Assembly (NCBI GenBank): GCA_001803235.1
Contig: MHBL01000299.1
Location: forward strand, 1-45,637
Direction: 5' to 3'
Source of the DNA: Lentisphaerae bacterium RIFOXYA12_64_32
GTDB taxonomy: Bacteria > Verrucomicrobiota > Lentisphaeria > Oligosphaerales > YB12-FULL-65-16
Length of the DNA: 45,637 nucleotides
The notes below the pieces were generated by a model. That model saw nothing but the letters and a program-made list of their open reading frames with translations. It did not search any database and was not told the DNA's origin. The position numbers and the translations under genes were made by a program. Positions 36,024 to 43,873 of this stretch are shown here, one piece after another; the stretch's first letter is position 1, and each line of letters opens with the position of its first letter.

Positions 36024-36127
36024 TGACCTGCACCTTTCACTCCCAACCCGGCGTAGCCGGAACCAAGACGAACGTCGAACGCTGAACTTCGAACGTCGAA
36101 CGCCGAAGTCAGAAGCCGCTTGCCCCC

Positions 36128-36158
36128 CTCGACACCCGACACCCGACACCCGACACCT
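36128..36158. repeat. Heptamer array (CCGACAC)n, short copy
   Basis: About four CCGACAC units, ending CCTGG. Same unit as the array at 24252-24322 ahead of fcl. Confidence 0.75.
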
Positions 36159-36360
36159 GGCTCGGCGTGGTTGCTGCCGTCACAAAGCCTGCCAGAAAAC
36201 ACGAGTTTGGAGTCGTGGGGTACCATGTTACTCGCGGCCTGCTCCGCGCCGCCACCGAGCTCGTCTCGGTGGGGCGACGCGGACGGACGCGTGTAACATC
36301 CCCACATGACCGGGCCGTCTGCGGCCCGGGGGGTGCTGACGCATCGCCTCCCGCCTTGCA

Positions 36361-36387
36361 TTCTCTTTAGAGAACACTAAAGTGAAC
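36361..36387. promoter_or_regulatory. Candidate operator ahead of the XRE-cupin gene
   Basis: Three overlapping palindromes fall in 27 bp: TTCTCT-TT-AGAGAA (36361-36374), CTTTAG-6-CTAAAG (36365-36382), and CACT-AA-AGTG (36375-36384). It is AT-rich against a GC-rich background and lies about 40 bp upstream of the regulator start. This is the usual place for an autoregulatory XRE operator. Confidence 0.55.
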
Positions 36388-36427
36388 AGTCAGGCAAACC
36401 ACGGGCAAGTTAACCGAGGCTGCATCG

Positions 36428-37015
36428 ATGATGAACCCGCAGGAAGTCGGCAACCGCCTCCGCGAACTCCGCGAGAAACAGCGCTTTTCGATGCGTGCGC
36501 TCGCCCTCAAGGCGGGGGTGGCCGTGAGCTTCCTCTCCAAGGTCGAGGCCGGGCGCGGTTCTCCCACCCTTGCCACACTGCTGAAGCTCCTCGAGGCGCT
36601 CGAGGTCTCGGCGCCCGAGTTCTTCGGCGTTGCCGGTGAAGACGCTGCAGGCGTGTTGGTTATCCCGCAGCGACGCATGCAGGTCGTGGATGACGGCGAC
36701 AAGCTCTGGCGCTACCTCTTCCCGGCACACCCGGACGTCAAAGCGGTGCTCACCTACGAGGAGTACCGACCTCAGACGCGACACATCGAACAGGAACAGC
36801 ACACCTCGGACATGTGCGGCCTGGTCCTTGCCGGAGTCCTGACCCTGCAGCAACCGGGGCGCCCGGACGCAGAGGTTCGCGCCGGCGAGAGCTTCTACAT
36901 CCGCGCCGGCACCCCCCACGCGTCCGCCAACCTCGGCAAGGGACTCCTGCAGATGGTCGTCGTGGAACTGCCCCACACCACCGAACGCCCCCTCACGCGC
37001 CGGCGCCGTCCCTAA
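36428..37015 (+). CDS. XRE-family regulator with C-terminal cupin domain
   Basis: 195 residues; ATG at 36428 or the next codon, with GAGG about ten bases upstream. Residues about 8-65 are a helix-turn-helix of XRE type (LRELREKQRFSMRALALKAGVAVSFLSKVEAGRGSPTLATLLKLLEAL). A cupin_2 domain (about 105-185) has SFYIRAGTPHASANLG, with GLVLAGVLTLQQPG before it. Such regulators sense small molecules through the cupin and often control neighbouring metabolic genes. Its stop is nine bases from the convergent stop of the PDZ gene, so its target is not obvious; the operator-like site in front suggests self-regulation. Confidence 0.93.
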   Translation: MMNPQEVGNRLRELREKQRFSMRALALKAGVAVSFLSKVEAGRGSPTLATLLKLLEALEVSAPEFFGVAGEDAAGVLVIPQRRMQVVDDGDKLWRYLFPAHPDVKAVLTYEEYRPQTRHIEQEQHTSDMCGLVLAGVLTLQQPGRPDAEVRAGESFYIRAGTPHASANLGKGLLQMVVVELPHTTERPLTRRRRP

Positions 37016-37024
37016 CCAACTCGG

Positions 37025-39280
37025 TCACGGCGCGTTGGGTGCTGCGCCGGTCCCGCCGCCCCTTCCGGTCCCGGGATCCGCGTCGACGCGAATCTTCACC
37101 TGCCGTTCCCGCTGCAACCGCTTGACGGCGAAACGCAGCTCGGTCCCCTGCCCCGCCAATGCCTCAAATTCCTTCACATTGCGCACCGGCTGACCATTGA
37201 TATGGGTGATGATCTCGTACGGACGAATGCCGGCCACGGAGGCCTTTGACGCGGACTTGATGCCCGCCACAATCACCCCGGATGCGTCAGCGGCAATCTG
37301 CAGGTGACGCCGGACCTCGAACGTCAAGTCCCGAACCGTGACCCCGAGAGAGTCCGACTTGTACCGCGGCGCCGACTCGAAGTGCGGTGGACTCTCCGTG
37401 ATGACCGTGTCGCGACTCGCGGCCTGACCGTCGGATACCAGCTCGATCTTCACCTTCTTGCCAAACCCGATCTCCGTCAGCGCTTCCGTCAGGTCATCCT
37501 GGATGGGCGGCCAGGGCGCCGGCAGGTGCTCGAGCCCACGGTCGTTCATCTCGTCCAGGCTGTCCCAAGGAAACGCGCCGCCCCCGGAACCACCGTAGTC
37601 CCGTGCAATGACTTCCAGAGGCACAGCCTGGCCCTCGACATGAAGCCGCAGCAGAATGTCGCCCGACTTGATCCCGGCCTGCGCTGCCGGCGAATCGGGG
37701 TACACGTAGGAGACGATGGCGCCCGTCTGCCCGTCGCGGGTCAGGTGGAACACCTTGTGCTCCGCCGCCAGGTTTGGATTCAATGGCTGCAGGATCACAC
37801 CGAGCCACGCCGTGCGTTCCTCGTCCGACTCGGCCACCGGGACGTTGGCCGGGTTGACATGTCCGGCAGGGTCGCGCAGGACGTCGCGCAGACACGCGGC
37901 CGCCGTCGTCAACTGGCGGCTGCCCTCGTCCAGTTCCGGAGCCATTCCCGGGTCCCGCTTCAGGGCTACCGGGATGCGCACGGCAAGCGGCAGCGCCAGC
38001 AAGTCCCCGTTGAGATCGAAGACAAACGTCGAGTTGTCCCGTTCCAGCAAGGCCGGGTAAAGTTGGCCCTGCCACCCCGGCCGCAACCAGAGGATCCGTG
38101 TCGGGTGCACGCTGAATGAACGACTCTCGCCCTGTACCGTCGCCGTCACGCCCATCAGCAGATTGAAGCGCCGCGCCGCCAAGTCGTCACCGGACAGACT
38201 CAGCGCGCCGGCTAGCGGCGTATCCAGTGTCGCCAAGACGCCGCCGTAGTGCGCCAGGCTCCCCTCGAACCGCGCCGGCACCGGCTCGCCCGATGCCGGG
38301 TAGACCAGGATGCTCTGCAACCGCCCTGTCCTGCGGCGGCTCAACCCGGCCAGAACCAACACGCGCCGCGCATCGACCAGAATCCCAAGCTCATTCTGCT
38401 CCGCGGCATCAGGTCGTTCTCCCCAACGCGTTGGATAATCTTCCCGGTCAACGAGATATCGCGATCTGTCACCGGGCGCTGGGCTCCGAAACTGAAGGGT
38501 CACCCGCAGCAAGCCACGTTCCGCACGCTGTTCCAAGTCGGCCCGCAACCGCCCCAGTTCTTCGGTCGAGACCATGGGCCAGGACAGGGGCGCCCCCTTC
38601 CAACTCCCGTCCACGGGCAGGCTGTCAACCATGGAGGCCCCGACCGCGTCGCCCGTCGTGTCAAAGATGGCCGCGGACAGCATGGCGGGAATTCCCGGCG
38701 GCAGCCTGTCGGAGATCGTGACACCTTGGCGCACCGGCTGAATGGCGATGGTCCGACGCGCATTCTTCAGCATGCCGCCAACATAGAGGTACGGAGGCGG
38801 CCTATTCGCATCAAAACTCAGCGGCAGCGCACCATCCAGCGGCGCGGCCAGTTCGAGAAACACCGCGTGCCGCTCCCGGGCGTACGCAACGACGTGCGCC
38901 GCGACGCCGCGCTCGCCCTGCCGCACCGTGACGCCGCGGATGAAGCGGGCTGGAATCAACGGGTCCGGCGCGAGGACCTGCGTCGTTGACAGAACGAAAC
39001 CCAGCAATTCCAGCGGCCGCTCGTCATGGATGTAGGCCGCGGTAGTCTCCGCCCCGTGCATGCCGCCGCACACGGGGCAGTGCGTCGTCCAGGGACAACC
39101 GACGGGCGCCTGGCCCTGGTCATAGCCAAGACTGAACTGAACCCATACGACGGACGGCTTGATCTTCTCCCACAGAACCGCCTGCGCGGCTGCGTCGATG
39201 GCAACTTCCTGGCAAAACGCGGCCCGGGCGGCAACGACTAGCGCCAGAACCAACCCACCCACTCGCAACCGTGACCTCAT
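37025..39280 (-). CDS. Exported PDZ-domain protein, probable inactive protease relative
   Basis: 751 residues. The ATG at 39280 has AAAGGA seven bases upstream and starts a signal peptide (LVLALVVAARAAFCQ). VLWEKIKPSVVWVQFSL resembles the opening of HtrA proteases, but I find no His-Asp-Ser triad and no GNSGG. Two PDZ domains lie at the C-terminus: about 530-600 (WLGVILQPLNP, SYVYPDSPAAQAGIKSGDILL) and about 655-740 (LGVTVRDLT, GIKSASKASVAGIRPYEIITHINGQPV). CPWTTHCPVCGGMHG near residue 66 has four Cys and two His. It lies 205 bp downstream of a true HtrA-type gene on the same strand, and probably works as a scaffold or adaptor in the envelope. Confidence 0.85.
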   Translation of the reverse strand: MRSRLRVGGLVLALVVAARAAFCQEVAIDAAAQAVLWEKIKPSVVWVQFSLGYDQGQAPVGCPWTTHCPVCGGMHGAETTAAYIHDERPLELLGFVLSTTQVLAPDPLIPARFIRGVTVRQGERGVAAHVVAYARERHAVFLELAAPLDGALPLSFDANRPPPYLYVGGMLKNARRTIAIQPVRQGVTISDRLPPGIPAMLSAAIFDTTGDAVGASMVDSLPVDGSWKGAPLSWPMVSTEELGRLRADLEQRAERGLLRVTLQFRSPAPGDRSRYLVDREDYPTRWGERPDAAEQNELGILVDARRVLVLAGLSRRRTGRLQSILVYPASGEPVPARFEGSLAHYGGVLATLDTPLAGALSLSGDDLAARRFNLLMGVTATVQGESRSFSVHPTRILWLRPGWQGQLYPALLERDNSTFVFDLNGDLLALPLAVRIPVALKRDPGMAPELDEGSRQLTTAAACLRDVLRDPAGHVNPANVPVAESDEERTAWLGVILQPLNPNLAAEHKVFHLTRDGQTGAIVSYVYPDSPAAQAGIKSGDILLRLHVEGQAVPLEVIARDYGGSGGGAFPWDSLDEMNDRGLEHLPAPWPPIQDDLTEALTEIGFGKKVKIELVSDGQAASRDTVITESPPHFESAPRYKSDSLGVTVRDLTFEVRRHLQIAADASGVIVAGIKSASKASVAGIRPYEIITHINGQPVRNVKEFEALAGQGTELRFAVKRLQRERQVKIRVDADPGTGRGGGTGAAPNAP

Positions 39281-39485
39281 GAATACGTCCTTTCCGGACA
39301 CACCGTCGCCGACTCGAGCAATGGGCCCCAGCCACCGGACTCCGTCACGACCTTCCGCCAGTACCGCGGGCGGCCCCCCGCCCGCTTCACGGCACACACG
39401 CACCACAAGGCTTGTATGGCGGGCGGGGAGCCGCCCGCAGTACTCTCGGCCAGGTGGGGCCGCCGCCCCAGGCCGGCACCGTGCC
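39281..39485. repeat. Spacer with a long GC-rich inverted repeat
   Basis: Arms at 39360-39385 and 39419-39444 match in 24 of 26 positions (AGTAC ends, GCGGGCGGC core) with a 33-base loop. It lies between the HtrA gene and the PDZ gene. No T-run. Confidence 0.8.
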
Positions 39486-40877
39486 CTACTCATCCTTGCT
39501 GTAATCCTGGGCGAAGCCGAGCACGAGCTGGTGCTCCAGTCCGCCCCGCAGCACTGTCAATACCACCTTCGACTTGCGCGGCAGCCCTTCGAGCGCCGCC
39601 TTGTGCGCAGTCCGCAGATCGTCCAACGTCTGGATCTCGCGACCGTCCACCTTCAGGAGGATATCGCGGTGTGCCACTCCGGAATACATGGCGTTGCCGG
39701 GGTACTTTACACCGAGCACGTAGACACCCGACTTGCGGTGCACAAACAGATCCGGGTCCTCAAACTGGTTGATGGCCTTGGCCGTGAAGTCCCAGCGGGG
39801 ACAGTCCACTTCCTCGCCTTCCGCGCTGGACTTGGCACACGGCTTCAGGCTCAGGATCAGAGTGGCGTCACCCCGCACCACCGTCAAGGCGATCGGCGTC
39901 CCCTTCTCCAGCGCCCCCAACCGGCGCCGCACGGCCGGAATGTCCTCGTCCGTCATCGCGGTTACAGCCACGTCACCGATACGGACGATCCGGTCTCGGG
40001 GCCGCAACCCCGCCTCCGCCGCGGGACTTTCCGGATCGACCCCGGCCACCATCACTCCGTCCATGGCGTCGAAATAGATATCACGGTTGAAATCCTTCAA
40101 CGGCTGCAACTGAATGCCCGTCCAAGCCCACTGGACTTTGCCGTACCGGCGCAACTGCGGCAGGATGAACCGGATCGTCTCCGACGGCACCGCAAACCCC
40201 ATGTCGCCGCCGAAGAAGCTGCCCCGGGTGTTGATGCCTACGACGTTCCCGCCGGTATTGACCAAGGGCCCGCCCGAGTTGCCCGGGCAAATCGAGGCAT
40301 CCGTCTGCAACCAGAGACTGTACTCGCTGTTGCCGACCAGAAACCGGCGTGCACACGAGATGATCCCGATCGAGACCGAACGGGTCAACCCCCAGGGTGC
40401 GCCCATCGCCATGACGAAGTCACCCTCGCGCAACGTCGTCGAGTCCCCCAGTTCCGCATAGGGCAGCGGCCGCGCATCCGCCGGCACCTCGAGCTGAACC
40501 AACGCCAAGTCCGTGTCCTTGTCGACCCCCAGCAACCGCCCGGAAAACGGCCGACCGTCCAGCAGCAGGCACCGGATCTCCACCGCCTTGTCCACCACAT
40601 GCCAGTTTGTGAGCAGTTCGCCCTCCGGGCTGATCACCACCCCACTGCCGGAAACCTGGTCCTTTGTCCGCTTGCCCTCCTCATTCCCTTCGCGAATGCA
40701 CTTGACGAACACCACGGCGGGGAACACCCCGTCCTTGGCGTCCTGCACCACGCGCCGGAAATCGGCACGGTCCATCCGGCTCAGCCACCCGCCGTTGTGG
40801 CGGTCCGACTGACAGCCGCCAAGCCACGCGGCCAGGCAACCGAGCAGCAATGGGACGATACGTTTCAGCACCCGCAT
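39486..40877 (-). CDS. HtrA/DegP-type serine protease, lipoprotein, two PDZ domains
   Basis: 463 residues. The ATG at 40877 follows GGAGG closely (four bases). A lipobox LGGC places the lipid-bearing Cys at 22. The catalytic triad is His93 (TNWHVV), Asp123 (DTDLAL) and Ser201 (PGNSGGP). PDZ1 begins near 290 (GVMVAGVDPESPAAEAGLRPRDRIVRIGD) and PDZ2 near 385 (GVYVLGVKYPGNAMYSGVAHRDILLKVDG). Such proteases degrade misfolded envelope proteins. The lipid anchor is unusual for DegP but seen in some PVC and other bacteria. The downstream PDZ protein is the likely partner. Confidence 0.95.
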   Translation of the reverse strand: MRVLKRIVPLLLGCLAAWLGGCQSDRHNGGWLSRMDRADFRRVVQDAKDGVFPAVVFVKCIREGNEEGKRTKDQVSGSGVVISPEGELLTNWHVVDKAVEIRCLLLDGRPFSGRLLGVDKDTDLALVQLEVPADARPLPYAELGDSTTLREGDFVMAMGAPWGLTRSVSIGIISCARRFLVGNSEYSLWLQTDASICPGNSGGPLVNTGGNVVGINTRGSFFGGDMGFAVPSETIRFILPQLRRYGKVQWAWTGIQLQPLKDFNRDIYFDAMDGVMVAGVDPESPAAEAGLRPRDRIVRIGDVAVTAMTDEDIPAVRRRLGALEKGTPIALTVVRGDATLILSLKPCAKSSAEGEEVDCPRWDFTAKAINQFEDPDLFVHRKSGVYVLGVKYPGNAMYSGVAHRDILLKVDGREIQTLDDLRTAHKAALEGLPRKSKVVLTVLRGGLEHQLVLGFAQDYSKDE

Positions 40878-41016
40878 AGGACCTCCATCGCGACAAACCA
40901 ATTCCCCCGGGGGGGGCGGGGTTGGTGTGTTGGGGCACGAGGGCTCGGGATTGTCGGGATCTTCGAGTTCTTCGGGATCATCGAGATCATCGCGTCTGCT
41001 GCACCGTGTGGCCCCA

Positions 41017-41769
41017 TCACAGCAACAACTCGTCACCCCAACAACTCACCAAACGCCGGCCCATGCGGCGCAGGCGCAGCACACCGAAAAAGGCTTCACG
41101 GAAAATGGCGCCGCTCATCTTACTGGCGCCGCGCGTCCGGTCAGGGAACACGATCGGGATCTCACGGATGTTCGCGCCCAGCAGTCGCGCCCGGTACGTC
41201 AGTTCGATCTGGAAACCGAACCCTTTGAGCAGCAGTTCCTTGGCTATCACCCGTCGCAGCAGCGTAGCGCGCCAGCCTTTGAATCCGCCCGTCACGTCCT
41301 TCACCGGCACCCCGAGCACGGTGGCCGCGTAAATGGAGCCGCCGCGGCTGGTCAGTTTTCGCCGCCACCCCCAGTTCTCCGTGCCGCCGCCGGGGACATA
41401 CCGCGACCCGATCACCAGGTCCGCACCCGCGGCCAGCGTCTCGACAAACCGCGGCAGGTTCTCCGGCTTGTGCGAGAAGTCCGCGTCCATCTGCAGGACG
41501 ACATCATACCCCGCCGCCAGCAGATGCCCGAACCCATCGACATAGGCCGCCCCCAGCCCCTCCTTCCGCGGCCGGACCTTGACCTCCACGTGCGGATTCC
41601 GCTGTGCGAACTCCGCAACGAGTGTCGCCGTCCCGTCCGGCGAGGAATCATCGATGACCAGCAGGTGCGCGCCGGGCACGAACGAATGCGCCGCCTCCAG
41701 CAGCGGGATGATGTTCTCCCGCTCGTTGTAGGTCGGAATTGCAATGCCAATGCGAATCGGGGCAGCCAC
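41017..41769 (-). CDS. Polyprenol-phosphate mannosyltransferase (DPM1-like GT2)
   Basis: 250 residues if the GTG at 41769 is the start: MAAPIRIGIAIPTYNERENIIPLLEA is the family beginning and GAGAGG lies nine bases upstream. The frame stays open to 42126, but this is only repeat-derived sequence. LLVIDDSSPDGTA and VLQMDADFSHKPENLPRF are the two Asp motifs; GSRYVPGGGTENWGWRRKLTSRGGSIYAA and DVTGGFKGWRATLL are typical of dolichol/polyprenol-phosphate mannose synthases. The C-terminal membrane segments of the long forms are absent. It should transfer a sugar, usually mannose, from GDP to polyprenyl phosphate, linking to gmd/fcl through GDP-mannose. Confidence 0.93.
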   Translation of the reverse strand: MAAPIRIGIAIPTYNERENIIPLLEAAHSFVPGAHLLVIDDSSPDGTATLVAEFAQRNPHVEVKVRPRKEGLGAAYVDGFGHLLAAGYDVVLQMDADFSHKPENLPRFVETLAAGADLVIGSRYVPGGGTENWGWRRKLTSRGGSIYAATVLGVPVKDVTGGFKGWRATLLRRVIAKELLLKGFGFQIELTYRARLLGANIREIPIVFPDRTRGASKMSGAIFREAFFGVLRLRRMGRRLVSCWGDELLL

Positions 41770-41984
41770 GTCTCGACACCTCTCTGCGGTCAGGCCACAC
41801 TCTGCAAACAGGGGGACGAACCCCGTGCTGGCAACCGGTCGACACCGGTCGACACGTGCCCCAGGGTGCGCATGGGGACAGCCACGTCTCAACACCTCTC
41901 TGCGGTCAGGCCACACTCTGCAAACGGGGGGACGAGCCCCGTGCTGGCTACCGTTTGCCACCGGTCGACACGTGCCCCAGGGTG
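41763..41984. repeat. Tandem duplication, period 116 bp, over the glycosyltransferase 5' end
   Basis: Bases 41763-41868 and 41879-41984 are both 106 bp and differ at about eight places. The left copy contains the likely ribosome binding site and GTG start of the glycosyltransferase (reverse strand); the right copy repeats both. The further bases 41985-42060 look like more repeat-type sequence. Confidence 0.9.
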
Positions 41985-42142
41985 ACGCTGTCGCTCTGCC
42001 CTGGGCTATTATGCGTTGCCCCTTCAGGGCAAGTCCATGGTCGCCTCGCGGCGGGCCTGATCTTGTCGGTTTCGCTGGCGCTGTTCTCCGCGCCTCCCCC
42101 ACTCCCGCACTCACCCACTCACCCACTCACCCACTCACCCAC
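41770..42142. other. 373-bp spacer filled by repeats
   Basis: Holds the tandem duplication just described, a palindrome-rich stretch (about 41990-42050), and the start of an octamer array at 42110. A promoter for the glycosyltransferase must lie inside these repeats. Confidence 0.5.
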
Positions 42143-42154
42143 TCACCCACTCAC
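42110..42154. repeat. Octamer array (CTCACCCA)n overlapping a stop codon
   Basis: About five and a half units of CTCACCCA. The TGA stop of the amidohydrolase gene (42143-42145 on the reverse strand) and its last few codons are read from this array. Confidence 0.85.
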
Positions 42155-43000
42155 ACATGCCTCTCGGCACCGCTTCCGCTTCTCCCAGTCGCGCGGCAGG
42201 AAGGGCGCCAGCAACCGCCGCGCGTTACGGTGGAAGATGTTGCGCCGGTCGTCGTCCGTCATCTCCGCTCCGAGCACCGCGCCGATGTGATGGTGGTGAT
42301 TGAACCAGGGCGAATCGGTCCCGAACAGGATCTTCTCCGACCCCGCCTTGCGGACGAACATCTCCAGCACGCCACGGTCGTCAAGCACCGCGGTCAGTTC
42401 GAGGTACACATTGGAGAATTTCTTCGCCAACTCAGCCGCCTTGTCCCACTCGCCATGACACGAGTGTCCCATCAGCAGCGTCACCTGCGGGTACTTCGCG
42501 GCGATTTCCGCCACTTGGCCGGGGCCGTTGTAGGCGCTGCCGCCCCAAGTGTGCATGAGCACCAGCAACTTCCGCTCGTTGGCGAACTCCCAGACCTTGC
42601 GGACGCGCGCATCGGTCAGCGCCACCCGGTGGTAGTCGGCCAGGAACTTGAACCCGACGAAAACGTCCGGGTACCGGTCATACGCCTTCAGGTCCCGCGC
42701 GATCACGTCGGGATAGTTGCCGTTCACCGCGCAGTAGGCGCGGAAGTAGTTGGGGAAACGGCGCACCGCGTCGATGTTCGCGCGGTTCCCGATGTCCGGG
42801 GACATGAGCGCGGCATGGTGACAGAACACAATGATTGCCACGCCGGCGCGCTCCATCGAATACGCCATGTCCTCCGGCGCGCACCGCGGCAGGCTCGAAC
42901 CCGGCCACGGGCCCATGTGCCCGTGCATATCGTACACCGGGCAATCGGTCACGAACCCGCGCGCGAAGAACGCGTCCCGCAGAGATTGGGTTTCTCTCAT
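42143..43000 (-). CDS. Amidohydrolase (metal-dependent hydrolase) family protein
   Basis: 285 residues from the ATG at 43000; the ATG six bases upstream (43006) directly abuts AAGGA, so the second is better placed. YDMHGHMGPWPG has the HxH metal pair (His26, His28), LVLMHTWGG and LLMGHSCHGEW supply two more His, and ILFGTDSPWFNHHHHIG supplies the Asp. The fold is the TIM barrel of amidohydrolase-2 proteins (decarboxylases and hydrolases such as ACMSD relatives). The substrate cannot be told. The last residues (CVSG) are coded by an octamer array. It lies 111 bp downstream of the second such gene. Confidence 0.92.
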   Translation of the reverse strand: MRETQSLRDAFFARGFVTDCPVYDMHGHMGPWPGSSLPRCAPEDMAYSMERAGVAIIVFCHHAALMSPDIGNRANIDAVRRFPNYFRAYCAVNGNYPDVIARDLKAYDRYPDVFVGFKFLADYHRVALTDARVRKVWEFANERKLLVLMHTWGGSAYNGPGQVAEIAAKYPQVTLLMGHSCHGEWDKAAELAKKFSNVYLELTAVLDDRGVLEMFVRKAGSEKILFGTDSPWFNHHHHIGAVLGAEMTDDDRRNIFHRNARRLLAPFLPRDWEKRKRCREACVSG

Positions 43001-43111
43001 TGTCATTCCTTCAGGTGTTGGGTGTTGGGGGGGGGCATGGGCGTCGCGCCGGCGCGGCCCGGGTTGTGACTCAGTGACTCAGTGAACATCACACCCGGCA
43101 CTCGACATCCG
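43001..43111. other. Short spacer between the two amidohydrolase genes
   Basis: Holds TGGGTGTTGGG and G-run tracts (43014-43036) and a TGACTCAGTGACTCAGTGA doublet (43067-43085). AAGGA at about 43007-43011 is the ribosome binding site of the downstream gene. Confidence 0.5.
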
Positions 43112-43873
43112 TTACGACAATTCCACTCCCGCCACCAGGCGTTCCAGGTTCCCCGAGGCGATCAGGGCCTTGTCCGTATCGGAAATCTCGGCATGCACCA
43201 ACTGCAGCATGGCGGACTCCGTATACCGCCGCGGCATAGCGGTCCCGAACACGATGCGACCCGCCCCGAACTTCTCCACCATGCGCTCCACGCCCCCATC
43301 CGTGCAGGCGAGGAAGCTCGACTCGATGTGCACGCCCGGGTACGTCTCCAGCAGCGGATACGTGTAGCGGTCCACGCTCCACGCGCCAAGGTCAGCGATG
43401 ATGCAGGTCAGCGACGGGTAGTCCTTAAGCAGTGCGTACACCGCGGGCCAGGTGACCGCAAACTCCATGGACAGCAACAGCGGAATACGGCGCGCCGTCA
43501 CCTCGTCCAGAAAACGCCCGAACACGACCCGGTTCAGCAGGTACCGGTGCATGTCGGGGAACACCCGCAGCGCCACGATCCGGCTCTTCTGCATACGCCG
43601 GAAGAAGTCCGGCGTAATGACATCATCCACATTCGGCGGCAACAGCGCCCAGCAACCGTACAGGCTGCGCTGCCCGCGAATGGCGTTGGCCAACATGGAA
43701 TTCCCCTCGCACGGCGAACCGTCATGCTGCGCCACGTGCCAGACCAGCGCCTTGCCAACGCCGGTCTTCTTCATGTGCGCCAGCAACGCCTTCACGTCCG
43801 CCAGCGGTTCGTACATCGCCTTGTTCATCGGTCGTCCAATGGACACATTCGCATCGAAAAAACGCAGGTTCAT
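43112..43873 (-). CDS. Amidohydrolase-fold protein without metal ligands (probable pseudoenzyme)
   Basis: 253 residues; the ATG at 43873 has GAGG seven bases upstream. The barrel resembles its neighbour, but the positions that hold metal are changed: FDANVS (7-11) has no HxH, LLLSMEF (132-138) has no His, IIADLGAW (158-165) has Asp where His is usual, and VFGTAMPRR (208-216) has Ala where the catalytic Asp is. The frame is intact and the rest is well kept (ALRVFPDMHRY, YPLLETYPGVHIESS). The pair may act as an enzyme plus regulatory or structural partner. It may also bind a ligand without metal. Confidence 0.85.
   Translation of the reverse strand: MNLRFFDANVSIGRPMNKAMYEPLADVKALLAHMKKTGVGKALVWHVAQHDGSPCEGNSMLANAIRGQRSLYGCWALLPPNVDDVITPDFFRRMQKSRIVALRVFPDMHRYLLNRVVFGRFLDEVTARRIPLLLSMEFAVTWPAVYALLKDYPSLTCIIADLGAWSVDRYTYPLLETYPGVHIESSFLACTDGGVERMVEKFGAGRIVFGTAMPRRYTESAMLQLVHAEISDTDKALIASGNLERLVAGVELS

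Larger units (their letters stand above)
35825..36427. other. 603-bp divergent spacer with repeats and a candidate operator
   Basis: It contains, left to right, GTCAGAACCCGTGAA (35906-35920, also at 45585-45599), an inverted-repeat element at 35955-36023, two copies of GAACGTCGAACG (36070-36081, 36091-36102), a heptamer tract (36128-36158), and overlapping palindromes at 36361-36387. No gene is supported. Confidence 0.55.

Noticed and set aside
39159..41228. 689-codon plus-strand frame opposite the HtrA gene
   Set aside because: The minus strand has a lipobox and full catalytic triad, so this frame is a shadow.
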